A stretch of 26,563 bases of DNA from Euprymna scolopes (GCA_024364805.1 CM044511.1:44439762-44466324), one strand, 5' to 3'; shown: positions 9,691-22,480, numbered from the stretch's first letter. The notes: generated from the letters alone by a model not told the origin. Made by a program: numbers and translations.

Positions 9691-10200
9691 TTTTCTATGT
9701 TTGCTTTGTTTTATTTAAGGAGAAGATAATATCTGGTAGGAAACTATATTCCGCTTACTTGCCTTTTTACTAAGATCAAAGTGTAGCATCTGTTCTGGTG
9801 CAGCATTTCAGCCACCACATCTCTCCGTCGCCATTTGTTTTAAAGGAAGAGATAATACCTGGTGACAAAAACTTGGTTTTTTGGTCTTCATGACTGAGAC
9901 AATTATTTTAAATTCTCAGGAGAAAGTAAAGAATAGTAAAAAACATGGCCTACCCTACCGATACTAAGAATGGCTTTCTAAATAATAACGCTATTATTTC
10001 AGCACGGTCAGTACATCAGTTTCTTATTTAATAAATTGGCATGTGAAAGTGCAAAACAGTTAAAAATATCTTCACTCCCCATATTAAGAATAGTTTTCTA
10101 ATACTTATTATTTCAGCACAGTTCGTAATCCGTTATACTATTTTTTACTCCGTCCAACTAAAAATATATATGAAATAAAGTAAATATGAGATCGTAAAAT
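9691..10200. repeat. Two further diverged duplicated segments
   Basis: A segment with gttttatttaaggag, agataatatctggt at about 9708-9740 recurs as gttttaaaggaag, agataatacctggt at about 9836-9865. A second segment, taagaatggctttctaa with attatttcagcacgg (about 9964-10010), recurs as taagaatagttttctaa with attatttcagcacag (about 10084-10125). A partial array B unit (aaaaatatatatgaaataaag) follows near 10160. No gene is present. Confidence 0.6.
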
Positions 10201-10964
10201 AAAAGACATATAGCCTTACAAATTCAAAACAGCGGGTAACATTTACGTATTATTTCATTCTTTTGTATTAGTACAAAAAATAAGTTGGTGTTATCAACTA
10301 GCATTTAAATTAAAACATCTAGCGATGCAGCCGAATGATGTGTTGTCTATAAGGTGTGTGCATGCGACTGACCACAAAAATGTCTGCTCGATATTTATGT
10401 ACATTTTCCATGTAAATTTGCAGATGTCTGTGCGCGTTATTCATGCATGTAAACAAAGATAGCATTCGCTATAAACCATCCTTAGTAAATGAAATATTAT
10501 TTCCTTAAAATATCAGTATTATGTAACCAATAGTTTAAGAGTTTACCTGTTAGATATTGACACACACACGTGTGCTCTTTTATTTGTATAGATTGGATTA
10601 AATCGAATGTACGGTAAAGATTTACAAAGTAAACAAACGACTCGAGAATCGAAAATAAAACGTTATGTGTAGGATTCACTTTTTTAATTTGACGTTAATT
10701 CCTGAGAATTTAATGGCATGTTTGCTGCAAAAGTAAAAATTAAAACATACAGCAATAGTTATTAGGTTAGGCATGCATATTTGTAATGACAGCTTGCGAC
10801 TGTCACCTGGAAACTTCTATTTTTCTAATTATCAAATTCTGCACCGATTTTCTCCGACTAAAATCCACATATAAACGTTTGCATGGATTCGAATAATATA
10901 TGTATATTAAATTTCATCTCTTAGTTAATGAAACACTGATAGAGAAGTTTGGTAAGTAAAATGT
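10201..10964. other. AT-rich stretch without a recognisable gene
   Basis: Only short chance open frames occur (for example 10497-10679 on the minus strand). A small hairpin, tgacag...ctgtca with a 7-base loop, is present near 10787-10805. I see nothing else. Confidence 0.5.
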
Positions 10965-10982
10965 TATATATATATATATATA
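10965..10982. repeat. (TA)n microsatellite at the left edge of the assembly gap
   Basis: Eighteen bases of pure TA run straight into the block of Ns. Since the window has other TA runs over 80 bases long, the tract probably continues into the gap. Confidence 0.9.
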
Positions 10983-11836
10983 NNNNNNNNNNNNNNNNNN
11001 NNNNNNNNNNNNNNNNNNNNNNNNNNNNNNNNNNNNNNNNNNNNNNNNNNNNNNNNNNNNNNNNNNNNNNNNNNNNNNNNNNNNNNNNNNNNNNNNNNNN
11101 NNNNNNNNNNNNNNNNNNNNNNNNNNNNNNNNNNNNNNNNNNNNNNNNNNNNNNNNNNNNNNNNNNNNNNNNNNNNNNNNNNNNNNNNNNNNNNNNNNNN
11201 NNNNNNNNNNNNNNNNNNNNNNNNNNNNNNNNNNNNNNNNNNNNNNNNNNNNNNNNNNNNNNNNNNNNNNNNNNNNNNNNNNNNNNNNNNNNNNNNNNNN
11301 NNNNNNNNNNNNNNNNNNNNNNNNNNNNNNNNNNNNNNNNNNNNNNNNNNNNNNNNNNNNNNNNNNNNNNNNNNNNNNNNNNNNNNNNNNNNNNNNNNNN
11401 NNNNNNNNNNNNNNNNNNNNNNNNNNNNNNNNNNNNNNNNNNNNNNNNNNNNNNNNNNNNNNNNNNNNNNNNNNNNNNNNNNNNNNNNNNNNNNNNNNNN
11501 NNNNNNNNNNNNNNNNNNNNNNNNNNNNNNNNNNNNNNNNNNNNNNNNNNNNNNNNNNNNNNNNNNNNNNNNNNNNNNNNNNNNNNNNNNNNNNNNNNNN
11601 NNNNNNNNNNNNNNNNNNNNNNNNNNNNNNNNNNNNNNNNNNNNNNNNNNNNNNNNNNNNNNNNNNNNNNNNNNNNNNNNNNNNNNNNNNNNNNNNNNNN
11701 NNNNNNNNNNNNNNNNNNNNNNNNNNNNNNNNNNNNNNNNNNNNNNNNNNNNNNNNNNNNNNNNNNNNNNNNNNNNNNNNNNNNNNNNNNNNNNNNNNNN
11801 NNNNNNNNNNNNNNNNNNNNNNNNNNNNNNNNNNNN
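10983..11836. other. Assembly gap (854 Ns)
   Basis: The bases are unknown. Open frames called through this block are artefacts of the Ns. Confidence 0.99.
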
Positions 11837-13119
11837 ATGGGGGTGAAATGATTTGTATACCGTAATACAATGTACTAGGCTACACCAGCTGAGCTGTGAA
11901 CGTTACCTAATTTATTGTCGATAATGCTTATATGGTCACCCAGCTAGAAAGTCCAATCTAAACAATGCTCACTGGTTGTGAGTTCAGGCCAGACTAAATA
12001 TCAGAAATGTTTGTTCTCAGGAATTCACATCGAGTTTATCCCAGAAGGAATTTGCCATAGAATGTGTTTATATAGAATGTTCACGAGTAGATTATCAAGT
12101 ACGTGTTAACCTTTGTTTTTATCGCCTGACTCACTGAACACCTCATGCTTTCATTCATTAATTTTCTTTGACATTTTTTGTTTACTACACTCTTAATCAG
12201 TTTGACATGTTAGCCCGACGTAATTGCAGTACACTAGCTTAACTAGTTTTTACAATTAGATTATGCTTTCGAGTCTGTATATGCATCAAATAGGAAATTA
12301 TCTTTGACAAAATATATCTCTAAATATTGAAAATGGGGAACACATACAAGCACTTTCTATTTGTTTAAAATAACTAATTTCGAAAGTATGAGTCAATCCG
12401 CAAATTGATAGTTTTATGTTATTATTTAAATGTCTTTTTTGTGTGTTAAATAAAGGTAATCATGGTATATATCTTTGTGTGTAATATGATATAATAGTTT
12501 GTAAGTACAATGATCTATGTGTTAATGTAAGAGCATTTATTCATGAAACGTATAATACAAGGATATATGCGCCTATTCATATTTGCTGAAAAAATAAAGC
12601 AAAATGCATAGATTTTTGTGTATGAAACTTACATTTCTATTTCGTACATTGTTAACGCAACTTGCAATCGAAAATATGAAAGCGAGCTGAACAAAACCTA
12701 TTTCCTAGTTTCTTGCTTCCATTAAAATCCAATTATGTATTAATTCAGTTAGACGACTTCATATTTCCCGACCGATAACTTCAATATTTGTCAGGAATTA
12801 TCGGCCATTTTCGAGTCTGATTGAGCAAGACAAAATGTCCCGCTAAATCTTATCAGAATCGAGTCACATGAGTCAATAATATGACTAGGTCACTAATGGA
12901 TGGCGTTTGATGGAGCCGAATAATTATATTCAGTAGTGCGTGTCTTGCAAAAACTGATTTCTTTTGTAAGGATATCTTGATTTTCTCTGCAGGTTAGCCA
13001 CTTAATTTGTATGATCGATTATTTTATAAATATGTTATCATCTATTTTCGTATCGTTCACGTGACGCATTGCAATTTCCTAATTAAAAGCTAATCATTAT
13101 TACAAGTATTACTACTTAA
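11837..13119. other. AT-rich stretch without a recognisable gene
   Basis: There is no convincing open frame. Near 11970-11995 the string gttgtgagttcaggccagac resembles the B-box end of tRNA-derived SINEs, but I could not find a matching A box at the usual distance or a SINE tail, so no SINE is called. Confidence 0.45.
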
Positions 13120-13167
13120 TGTATTATTATTGTTATTTTTATCATTAGTATTATTATCATTATTATT

Positions 13168-13202
<35 letters not shown>

Positions 13203-13240
13203 TATTTTTATTATCATTTATATTATTATCATTAACATTA
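13120..13240. repeat. Interrupted ATT/ATC trinucleotide tract
   Basis: Runs of att and atc triplets dominate this stretch, with a pure (ATT)n core near 13179-13206 and single-base interruptions on both sides. Confidence 0.9.
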
Positions 13241-13371
13241 GTTGCTATTTAAAATAGGAGTAAACAAGTAATTATCAGCAAATATTCATTAGCAAAGCAG
13301 ATGAATTTTCCTGTCTAAGTGACAACATATCCTCCCATATTTTCTAGAAGTTTTTGGCTTTTTTTATTTCT

Positions 13372-13462
13372 ACAACTTATGTTTTTCAACTAATGTTTCT
13401 AACTAATATTTTACGCTTAATGTTCTAAAATTAATGTTTTACACCTAATGTTATTCAAACTT
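13372..13462. repeat. Degenerate minisatellite, unit about 14-17 bp
   Basis: About six short units carry the core ctaatgttt or a close variant (acttatgttt, ctaatgttt, ctaatatttta, cttaatgtt, ttaatgtttta, ctaatgttat), each followed by a short CA-containing linker. Confidence 0.6.
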
Positions 13463-14492
13463 TGATTGTTAATACATCTCACAACACTTTCAACCAAGCT
13501 GCTCTCATCTGTCGATTTCCTATTCTATATGACCGTTTACAACCGTTTTCTGTCATGGTAGGCGATTCTGGTGCTAATTGTATACTCTTGGCTTTGAGGC
13601 GATATTGACATTTCACTCACTAGAACTTTTCAAACACGTCAATATCATCAATTTACCACTGACAATAACCAGTAGCTTTCCTTTGAGTCTGTATAACAAG
13701 ACATCCTTCCAGGTGCACATAACTTTTCACCTCTATACGATAACCAATGAAATTAATGTTGCATAATCGCAACAACCATTTTGTCATCAGCTTATAACTT
13801 GCATAGACTATTGGGTCCTCCTAAATTTTCAGTGGCACTAGTATTTTGCAAAATTTCCACGAACTCCGAACTAATCCATTAGATACCTTGTCGTACTCTC
13901 CCTCGTCGATATTTTTATCCTTATTGATAAATAGTACCTTCGTGTTAGCGGAAATGAATTTGTTTTCGTAGCTTATGTTGGTGTGTTTCCGCAATCAGTA
14001 TGTTTCGTAAATATTTAGATTTTCACGATCGTTACCATTCATTGTATGGTCTCAATATTTTTTATCCAATTCTCATTGTCGTATTTCCAACAGGTTCAGC
14101 ACTCTGCCTATCGTTCATGAGATACATCATAGTTTCATGTATTCTGTACGTCTTGATATCTCTTTCACTTTATGATCAGTTTCATGTATATAATTTGAGT
14201 TTTTTATTAATTAATCCTTAGTCTTTGGACTGCTAATTTAAACTCTTATTAAGAAATTGGTGAGAATTTTACTCTTGGTTCAGTACTCTGATTATCATTA
14301 CCATCGTGCGTATAATCTTTGCGGGGGAATTTTGTGATATTACTTTTTAATGCTATCTTTGGTTTCGTATGTACATGTAGTATCCGTATTCAAAGTAAAG
14401 ACATTTGTAGCAATCTTAATAGGTTAACTTATCCTCGTAGACATGAATTTTGTATTTTTTGTGACACGTTTGTTGCAGTACGTTTTTCATGT
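13463..14492. other. No recognisable gene
   Basis: Open frames of 62-73 codons on the plus strand (13578-13766, 14000-14221) are hydrophobic and have no known motif. On the minus strand between about 13950 and 13560 there are short protein-like pieces in changing frames, including NKDKNIDEGEYDKV, which could be a worn element fragment. I could not assign them to any family. Confidence 0.35.
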
Positions 14493-14539
<47 letters not shown>

Positions 14540-14595
14540 TGAGAGAGAAATAGCGAGAGAGAAAGAAAGACAGGAGAGCAAGAGAGCGAGAGAGT
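14493..14595. repeat. Compound (TA)n-(GA)n microsatellite
   Basis: A TA run of 28 bases (14493-14520) switches directly into an imperfect GA-rich run that continues to about 14595. Confidence 0.95.
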
Positions 14596-14799
14596 TATCA
14601 CCGGACCCAATAATTATTGTTCTCTGGGATTTTACTTCGATATTGTTTATATTAATCGCATTATACCATGTGATTATCATTAGTGATCCCAGTACCCTGT
14701 CTTGCCCGCATTAAAGTGTTCTCTGATCAGTCCTCTGTACAACGGATTATTTTAACTTTTCTCATTTCTTTTATTCCCCTATATTTTAATGTTTCAGAT
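14596..14799. other. Short stretch without a recognisable gene
   Basis: AT-rich linker between the compound microsatellite and the LINE fragment. No feature seen. Confidence 0.4.
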
Positions 14800-16235
14800 G
14801 TATCTTGCCTCAATGGTTATCATGTCTTGTGAAGTAAACCTTTATGGCATAGCTTCTCAAAGGACTTTGATATGTCAAGAGCAATTACCCTAGAAAGGTT
14901 GCGACTGTCGAGCTATTCGCTAATCCTATGAGATATAAGTGTAAGCATATCTGCTGTAGATCTAGCAGAACGGAAAACATATTGTGTGTCACTAAGAAAT
15001 TTATTTTGCTGAGATGATTGATTATTTCTTTATTTAACACAGATTCCAGCAACTTCGTTATAGCGCACAGGAGACGTATTGGTCTGAGACGTATTACTGA
15101 GAGGGACTTGAGCGATCACCTGAATTCTTAAATACAGAGCATATTGATGAGATTTTCCAGGGAGATGGGAAGCTATTCTCCTTAAGACAACGTTTAATAA
15201 GTTTTGTAAGTATTGGCGCTAGTTCAGGTTGAAGTTTTTCAGCACTATAATTGGAATACCGCCAAGGTCGGTTGCTTTACCGGAGTCAAGGTTTTTCATT
15301 AGCTTGGCAACATCACGAACATATATTTGTATATCACATAGCGTGTGTTCTGAAGCAGGAGGAAATATTGGGAGTTAGCGGCCTTGGTTGCAAAGGGTAG
15401 AATGAGCTGCAAAGTTCTTGCAGAGTTTGGCTTTTTCTGATGCTGACGAGATTACCTCAGGTCCATTGATAATAGTTGGGATAGAGCACACGCTTGTTTA
15501 GGATTTTGTTTGCAATTTGCCAAAACTGGCGGGAACATAGCCGTTTCTCAGCTACTTTGGACTTGACGGACTGAGCATACAACTCTCTTTCGTTCTTTAT
15601 TACTTTCTTACAATGGTCGCTGGCAGTCCTGAAATCGGATTTAGTCTCAATACATCTCTTACGTTTGAAGCAATGGAAAAAGTGATTTCTGTGTGCAATT
15701 GCAGTAACACATTCTGGAGAAAACCATGGCTGGCTGTTAGATATTTGCTGGAACTTTTTCGAGGGTAAGAAACGGTATATACCTACAACTTACCATTCGG
15801 TCAGGCCTGATGTTATATGGACACATCCTTTTTAAACATGGAACGCAGTGCTAGATCTGATAAAATGTACGGAAGCTATCCGAGTAAGCCATAGTGTATC
15901 GATATACGGTACGATGGAGAGATGCGGCAGATGACTTATTACATTTCATTTAATCTTAATTGATACAACAGAGCGGTCGGAAGATCCGAGAGGAGACAGA
16001 ACGGAAACTCAACATAGTTCAGGCCAAGTTGTGAGAAAAAGGTCTAGGATGCTCGCATACTGGCCATCAGTGTCCAGCACAGGAATGGGTTCATGGACAA
16101 TCTTAGTGAGATCATAAACAATGGAGAAATCTTAGTGAGGTCATAAACAATGGAGAAATTTTGACCCGTTTTGAACAAAATAACTTGTTCCCATCTATTT
16201 ACATATAAATGAAGGTAATAAGCCACTTTTGGCAT
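14800..16235 (-). mobile_element. CR1/Jockey-group LINE fragment (endonuclease C-terminus to mid reverse transcriptase), broken
   Basis: Read on the minus strand, this is the middle of a LINE ORF2. It starts in the endonuclease (FSIVYDLTKI near 16160, then VHEPIPVLDTDGQ, ASILDLFLTT and PLGSSDR near 15985, where the family normally has SDH). It continues through the linker (SQPWFSPECVTAIAHRNHFF near 15720, SRQFWQIANKILNK, IPTIINGPEVISSASEKAKL near 15455) into the reverse transcriptase: VAKLMKNLDSGKATDLGGIP near 15290, RPIRLLCAITKLLESVLNKE near 15060, then YVFRSARSTADMLTLISHRI and IALDISKSFEKLCHKGLLHK near 14850. Homology stops near 14800, before the YADD catalytic box, so the 3' half is missing. 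Several stops and frame changes are present. The sequence fits the CR1/Jockey group found in many invertebrates and fish. I am unsure of the exact clade. Confidence 0.8.
16100..16157. repeat. 29-bp tandem duplication inside the LINE endonuclease
   Basis: Two adjacent 29-bp units (16100-16128 and 16129-16157) differ at one base. Each begins atcttagtgag and ends aacaatggagaa. The duplication repeats the endonuclease piece VYDLTKI and shifts the frame. Confidence 0.95.
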
Positions 16236-16967
16236 TTATTTGAAAAAATTTGTGTCTATACCGTACCCCTATTGTTATGGAGCCGTTGACATCCACAGAG
16301 TGCCGAACTGGGCCACTCGTGTAAGCTAACCTTCCGAACAGGGTTTTTAAATATTTTTTAAAATATTTATTGCTTTTAATTTGGTTCGATTTAATCGAAG
16401 AGTTTGGTTTATTAAGTAATACGAATATTCAGGTTTAATTTATTTGCAATTCTTCGAAGGATTTTCCTTCTCATTTTTCTGATGGGTATTATCAAATGGA
16501 CATAAGTCTAAAGCCATGGGGGAAACAAAATGTAAAAAGCTATAAAATTTGAATTATGAAATTTTTAATAAATTACACAATCAACAAATTTAAAAACTAG
16601 AAAGTCATTATTTTAATAGAAAAATAGAATAAAAAATTAAATGTGTAATTAGTAAAAATAAAATTCTATTTTACTTTCTTTTCTCATTTCTTCAATTCTA
16701 TTCCCTTGTTTTTTATAGTCATTGATGTGTTATATTAGCATAATTGGAATCTCAAATACATCAAAACAGTAAGTACTCGTGCAACGTATAGAAATATACG
16801 GCTCGGAGCATTCTTAAATTCCTTAATAGAATACAAAAAAACTTTGAAACACTGTGAAGATGGCGTTTCATTTTCTTACAGTCGACTTATCACAAAAAAA
16901 TATGCACTTTTTGATTGTTTTACTGAATCTTTTTTGCATGATAGGGACTCGATATAGTTTGAATATA
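16236..16967. other. AT-rich stretch without a recognisable gene
   Basis: No coding signal. A perfect short palindrome, ttcgatttaatcgaa, occurs at 16385-16399. I see nothing else. Confidence 0.5.
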
Positions 16968-18065
<1,098 letters not shown>

Positions 18066-18303
18066 AACCGATTAAAATTTAATCGATTAAATAGAGCGAA
18101 AAACGTAATTTATATGGTATAAAATGTAAAGGTATTTTACGAAAACATATTAAAAGATACATAATTTGAAATCCTAATTGAAAATTCCGAAATAATCTCT
18201 TGTCAAGCATGATATTAATTCATCTCAAGCTTTAACATCAGAATATATATTTAGTTTCTATGTATAATTATCTAAAACTAAAGAGAATATATATAAAGAA
18301 AGG

Positions 18304-18304
<1 letters not shown>
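18066..18304. other. AT-rich linker with a short palindrome
   Basis: The perfect inverted repeat cgattaaa-a-tttaatcg lies at 18069-18085, right where mariner homology ends. No gene. Confidence 0.5.

Positions 18305-18391
<87 letters not shown>
18305..18391. repeat. (TA)n microsatellite
   Basis: A pure TA run of 87 bases. Confidence 0.95.
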
Positions 18392-18394
<3 letters not shown>

Positions 18395-19959
18395 CTAGTC
18401 GTATGGTGAACGCCATAAATTTGTTTGTTTTCTAAGTTGACTTAAAATGTGGTTTCTTATCCAAGGTGTTAACCTTGACTCGTTAGGCATAAATCATCTC
18501 AGAGAAAATAATTGATGATAATCATATTATGAGTTTGTTTTTGTACGTTTAAACTAACATATTTCTAGAAGGGTGCCAATGCTTGCAATGCTCACTGTTG
18601 TGAATATTGTATTTAGTATAGATGTAATCCAACTACTTTTTTACCGTTGGATTAACTTCAGATTTTTTATAGATGTTCTGTGAGCAAAACATAAGTAGAA
18701 ATACCTTTTTCGAGGTTTTATACAAATAAATTTACAGCAGAAACAACAACAATGCCACGGCCGAAGCATATGTATAAATAGAAAAAAAATAGAACTCACT
18801 TAAATAACACCAAAACGCAAAATAGACAAACGGCAAAGTTACACGAGAGAAAATACTAAAATTAGAGAATATTCTGTTAACAATAATTTTAGTATGATCG
18901 CTGAGTGCTACTAAATATTTCCGACACACACAATATCGAATACTCACATGTGTAAAGTTGGCTGAAACAAGTTCCTCTTATTAAACAATCGGATCATATT
19001 TACTCTTGCCATCACATTGTTTAACAAAAATCCCACAATCTCACAAAGACAAACAGCTAATGTGATGCCAGTGAAAGTGTTATTATTTTTCAAATTTGAG
19101 CATGCGCTCAAGGGGTATCGCACAAGTAGTGCTGCATAATAGAGATATTATATTACGTAAACATTGTGTAGAACATCCGACCAAGCTTTAAAAGGTAGCT
19201 GTTGTGATTGCAAACTAAAAAAAATAGTGTTTAGTGTAATGCTGTTATAGCGGCTATATTGGCTATTACCTGTTTGCTTAAACTCTGTACTGATTTTTCA
19301 TTTAATTCAAAGTTGCAGCAGAATTTGTTTGAATTGCTCAGATATAAAGAAAGTGTCTTGGAAATTAATAAGTAATGAAGGTTCGATGATAGAGAAAATA
19401 ATCATCATAAACAGGATTTCCGTTGTAGGGGAGCAATCAAGACATTGTTAAGCGTTAGGAAATTGACTATATTCGTCGCCGATTGAAAGTATGTAAGGAT
19501 ACTCTGAAGAAGATAACAAGATAAGTTGTAACTAACAAAACGACATTGAATAAGCGAAGTACAACGTGTAACATATTATTAGGAGAAAGAATTGGAGTTT
19601 TATTAGTAAAAAATAAGGATATAACACGTAAGACACCTTGATTAGATATAGAATGTCTTCTTATCTTTCGAAAAATGCGAAAATGCTGTACTTAAAATGT
19701 ATTGAATAATTATAAATTGATTTTAGTTTCTCCGAAAACAAATAGAAGCATTGCGTGTTTGGGATAATGTATCATGGACAGAATTTTCATTTTCAAGCAT
19801 ATGCTTTCGTGAAAGAGGCTGCATCCGACAGCCTTTTCTGAAGCATGAGTTGTAGTAACAAATTAGAATTCATCGTCGGTTAACTTTTCTGATGATTCGG
19901 CAATTTATTTATTTTGTCGTAATAGTTTTTAATCATTGTTTATATTCAACGGGTTGACA
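18392..19959. other. AT-rich stretch without a recognisable gene
   Basis: A minus-strand open frame at 18732-18947 (71 codons) is hydrophobic and has no known motif. No RNA gene or structured repeat was recognised. If the fossil at 19960-21400 was once complete, its 3' part would fall in this stretch, but I cannot see it. Confidence 0.45.
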
Positions 19960-21400
19960 AATTATGGATAAATAATTAGGCATTTTCTTTGAAAATTCGG
20001 TAAACATACCGATGCTTTTTTAACCAATTTTCGTCGGGAGGATAAAGCATTTGTAAAACAGGACTCAAATGCTCAGAATCAGGTTGAAAAGTTCCATCAC
20101 GTATTTTATATCCAAGCGTAAAATGAAGTAAAAGTTTTATTTTTCTCGATTGATTTGAAAAGGTGCATGTCAAAGCAGCCTAAAGAAACACATGGCGTCA
20201 TTCTCGTCTGTGGTATTGCCACTAATAATTGTGTCATCCAAATAGGAAAACCTTCCAGGTACTTTCTTTTATTTGATAAACGTAATCAAGAAACGTTGAG
20301 ATGTTGAAATACAGATGTTAACAACCATGGGTATTCATTTAATTTGATAGAGATGATATTCTGCTTGAAAGGTCGTATTCGGCGATAATCGGGGAAAATT
20401 TACGTTTATAGTAAACTTTACACAAATCAATTATACTGAAGATACTATGCTAGGATTTTTTTACTTACAAGATCAAGTGAAATGCATCAAATAAAGTAAA
20501 ACAGAAAATAGTTTGGGGGAAATCGAGTCCCAGACGTTTCATTATATGTGGTGAAGAAGCCACAGCAACTATGGAGATTAACTTGACGTACTCTTATTAT
20601 CCTCTAGCAGTTATAGACTGTTTTATTTCAATTAGTTGAGTATATGAGATACGGTAATTCCAGGACAGGAGCAATGAGTTTGTAATTATAGGTCAAATTG
20701 AGGAATAATTATAGGAGAGCATTTTTTGTTAAAGATCAATATTTTACAATAGTCTAAGTCCTCTCAAAAATAATAATAATACGCGGCTGCATTTGTAAAA
20801 ATATGAGTTCTTGTATAATACCCAAACAGTAATTTAGAATTGGCGATGTCCTTATAATCGTATCCTTTGAATAATGCCATGGAAATTATGTAACCATATT
20901 TCAAAGTAGACAGGTGAATTATTTCCACTGTAGGAGCGATGTTATCCGAGCTGACTATCTAAAAAGTTTACAATTTCAGCAAGGGGAGGGGAAATATCGC
21001 TCTAATTCAATACTGAACAGTATTACAGCTGAGATAGAACGGCAGACCTTAGACAATCGGGTAATTTGCTGTAGTTTTGAAATATGTTATCGAGAGCCGG
21101 CAATGGCGGCGATCATCTTTAAGGTTGGTTTCTCTCTACAATGGTGGCAACTGTTATGAGTAGGAAGTGCAACAGATAATTGTACTAACTCAAACTTTAT
21201 ATTGTAATCAAAGGAGTCAGTGAGCACGTTTTTAATAAGAGTAGTAGCAGTGAGACCATCGGTACATAAGTCCATACATTTTAGTTGTAGTAGTGGTATT
21301 GGCAGATTCAGTCTGAGAGGCATATGACTCAGCAAGAAGGTGAACATATTAAAACATATTTTAACACTGTAGCACATTAAGAAACCTTCTGGAGATTCAA
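19960..21400 (-). mobile_element. Ty3/gypsy-type LTR retrotransposon fossil, broken
   Basis: On the minus strand this stretch has short pieces resembling a gypsy-type pol gene. The clearest is part of the reverse transcriptase near 20000-20240, with an LDD-type active-site box and the downstream string LGYKIRDGTFQPD. Upstream, near 21100-21160, is a small Cys/His-rich piece (CHHCREK) that may come from a gag zinc knuckle. The element is old and broken in many places. I cannot identify integrase or a pair of LTRs. It lies between two inverted mariner copies, with no sign that they are related to it. Confidence 0.6.
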
Positions 21401-21724
21401 AGTATAATTTTCAAGCTATCTAGCACGTATTACAGAAGACCAGAGGCACCGTGTACATCCATATGGGACCGACTCATCCTTGAAGAAGCAGCAGCAATAT
21501 CCCTGAAACAAAAGTCAGCAGTAAAACAATGCATTACATTAAAATATAAATCTCCAGACTCATTTCTTACTGTATGCGTGTGGAGAGTAGATCTCGAGCT
21601 AATATAATTTTAGCATTCTTGATATAAATAGTTTTAAGTCACCTATTAGTTTTCAAATATTTTTTGTGTAATTTTTAATTTTGATTGAAAATAATGTATT
21701 TTCAAATTCGTTTTCGTTTGAATA

Positions 21725-21733
21725 TGTATATAT

Positions 21734-21794
<61 letters not shown>
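21725..21794. repeat. (TA)n microsatellite with a short CA-containing start
   Basis: A TA run with two early interruptions (acatacat) followed by about 54 pure TA bases. Confidence 0.95.
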
Positions 21795-21795
<1 letters not shown>

Positions 21796-22059
21796 TAGCC
21801 AGAGTGATCGGCCCTTCCCAGGGGTGGATGAAGGTGTATGTGAAGCGGTAGTAAGCAGGCAGTCTGAAACCCGTACCACAAAAGAGAAAAATAACGTGCA
21901 AAAAAGGGCATAGCATATTAAATGAGTTGGTGATTCACTTTTGCCCGGATGGAGAATATTAGCACAATGATGAAATAGAAAAAAGAAAACAAAAATAGAC
22001 AGAGATAGAGGTTGGACCGAACTCGAAAACGTAGCGTAATTAGTCTTCCTCACTAACCA
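21795..22059. other. Unassigned stretch beside the LTR fossil
   Basis: Mixed-composition sequence with minus-strand open frames that run into the TA microsatellite (21646-22053, 21653-21916). They encode low-complexity and Tyr-Ile repeats and have no domain. It may be the leader and gag end of the fossil, but this is not established. Confidence 0.35.
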
Positions 22060-22480
22060 TTAGGTCTCAGCGGATATTGAATTTGATGACTAAGTTAAGA
22101 ATCACAGGAGACGCCAGGCACGCGCAGAAACAAACGTCGCTTTTAAATCTTGCCGGAGGCAAGTTGAGCTTCCCGCTTTCTGTCAGTTTATTTATTTGTT
22201 TCCCCACGAAAGCAAATTAAACACAATGTGTATTTTAATATTGAGGAAAAGGAGCTTCCACCAAAAAGGGGGTACTCTGGCAGTATGCAAATAAATAGTA
22301 ATTGTCCCCGTATGAATGGTTTCCTCTACGTTGACCAAGGACCAATTACAGAACAGAGATATCCGTTTGCGAATCTGAGATATTACGATCTGGGATGTAT
22401 GTGAAGACCTCTCGCGGAATCTTACCGATGCACCCCCCTCCGACAGCCAAATAACTTTTCGTGGACATACACAAACGATC
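22060..22480 (-). other. Possible LTR remnant or separate non-coding element
   Basis: This block is more GC-rich than its surroundings and lies upstream (minus strand) of the gypsy-type fossil, where a 5' LTR would be expected. On the minus strand it carries overlapping aataaa hexamers at about 22187-22200 and a TATA-like string near 22145. No second copy was found on the other side of the fossil, so the LTR reading is tentative. Confidence 0.3.

Noticed and set aside
10914-11870. 300-318 codon open frames on both strands
   Set aside because: They consist of Ns from the assembly gap.
11880-12000. Possible tRNA-derived SINE next to the gap
   Set aside because: There is a weak B-box-like end and a weak A-box-like string on the other strand, but no coherent order or tail. 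The gap prevents further reading.
14319-14714. 131-codon plus-strand open frame
   Set aside because: It runs through the TA/GA microsatellite and encodes Tyr-Ile and Arg-Glu repeats. It has no domain.
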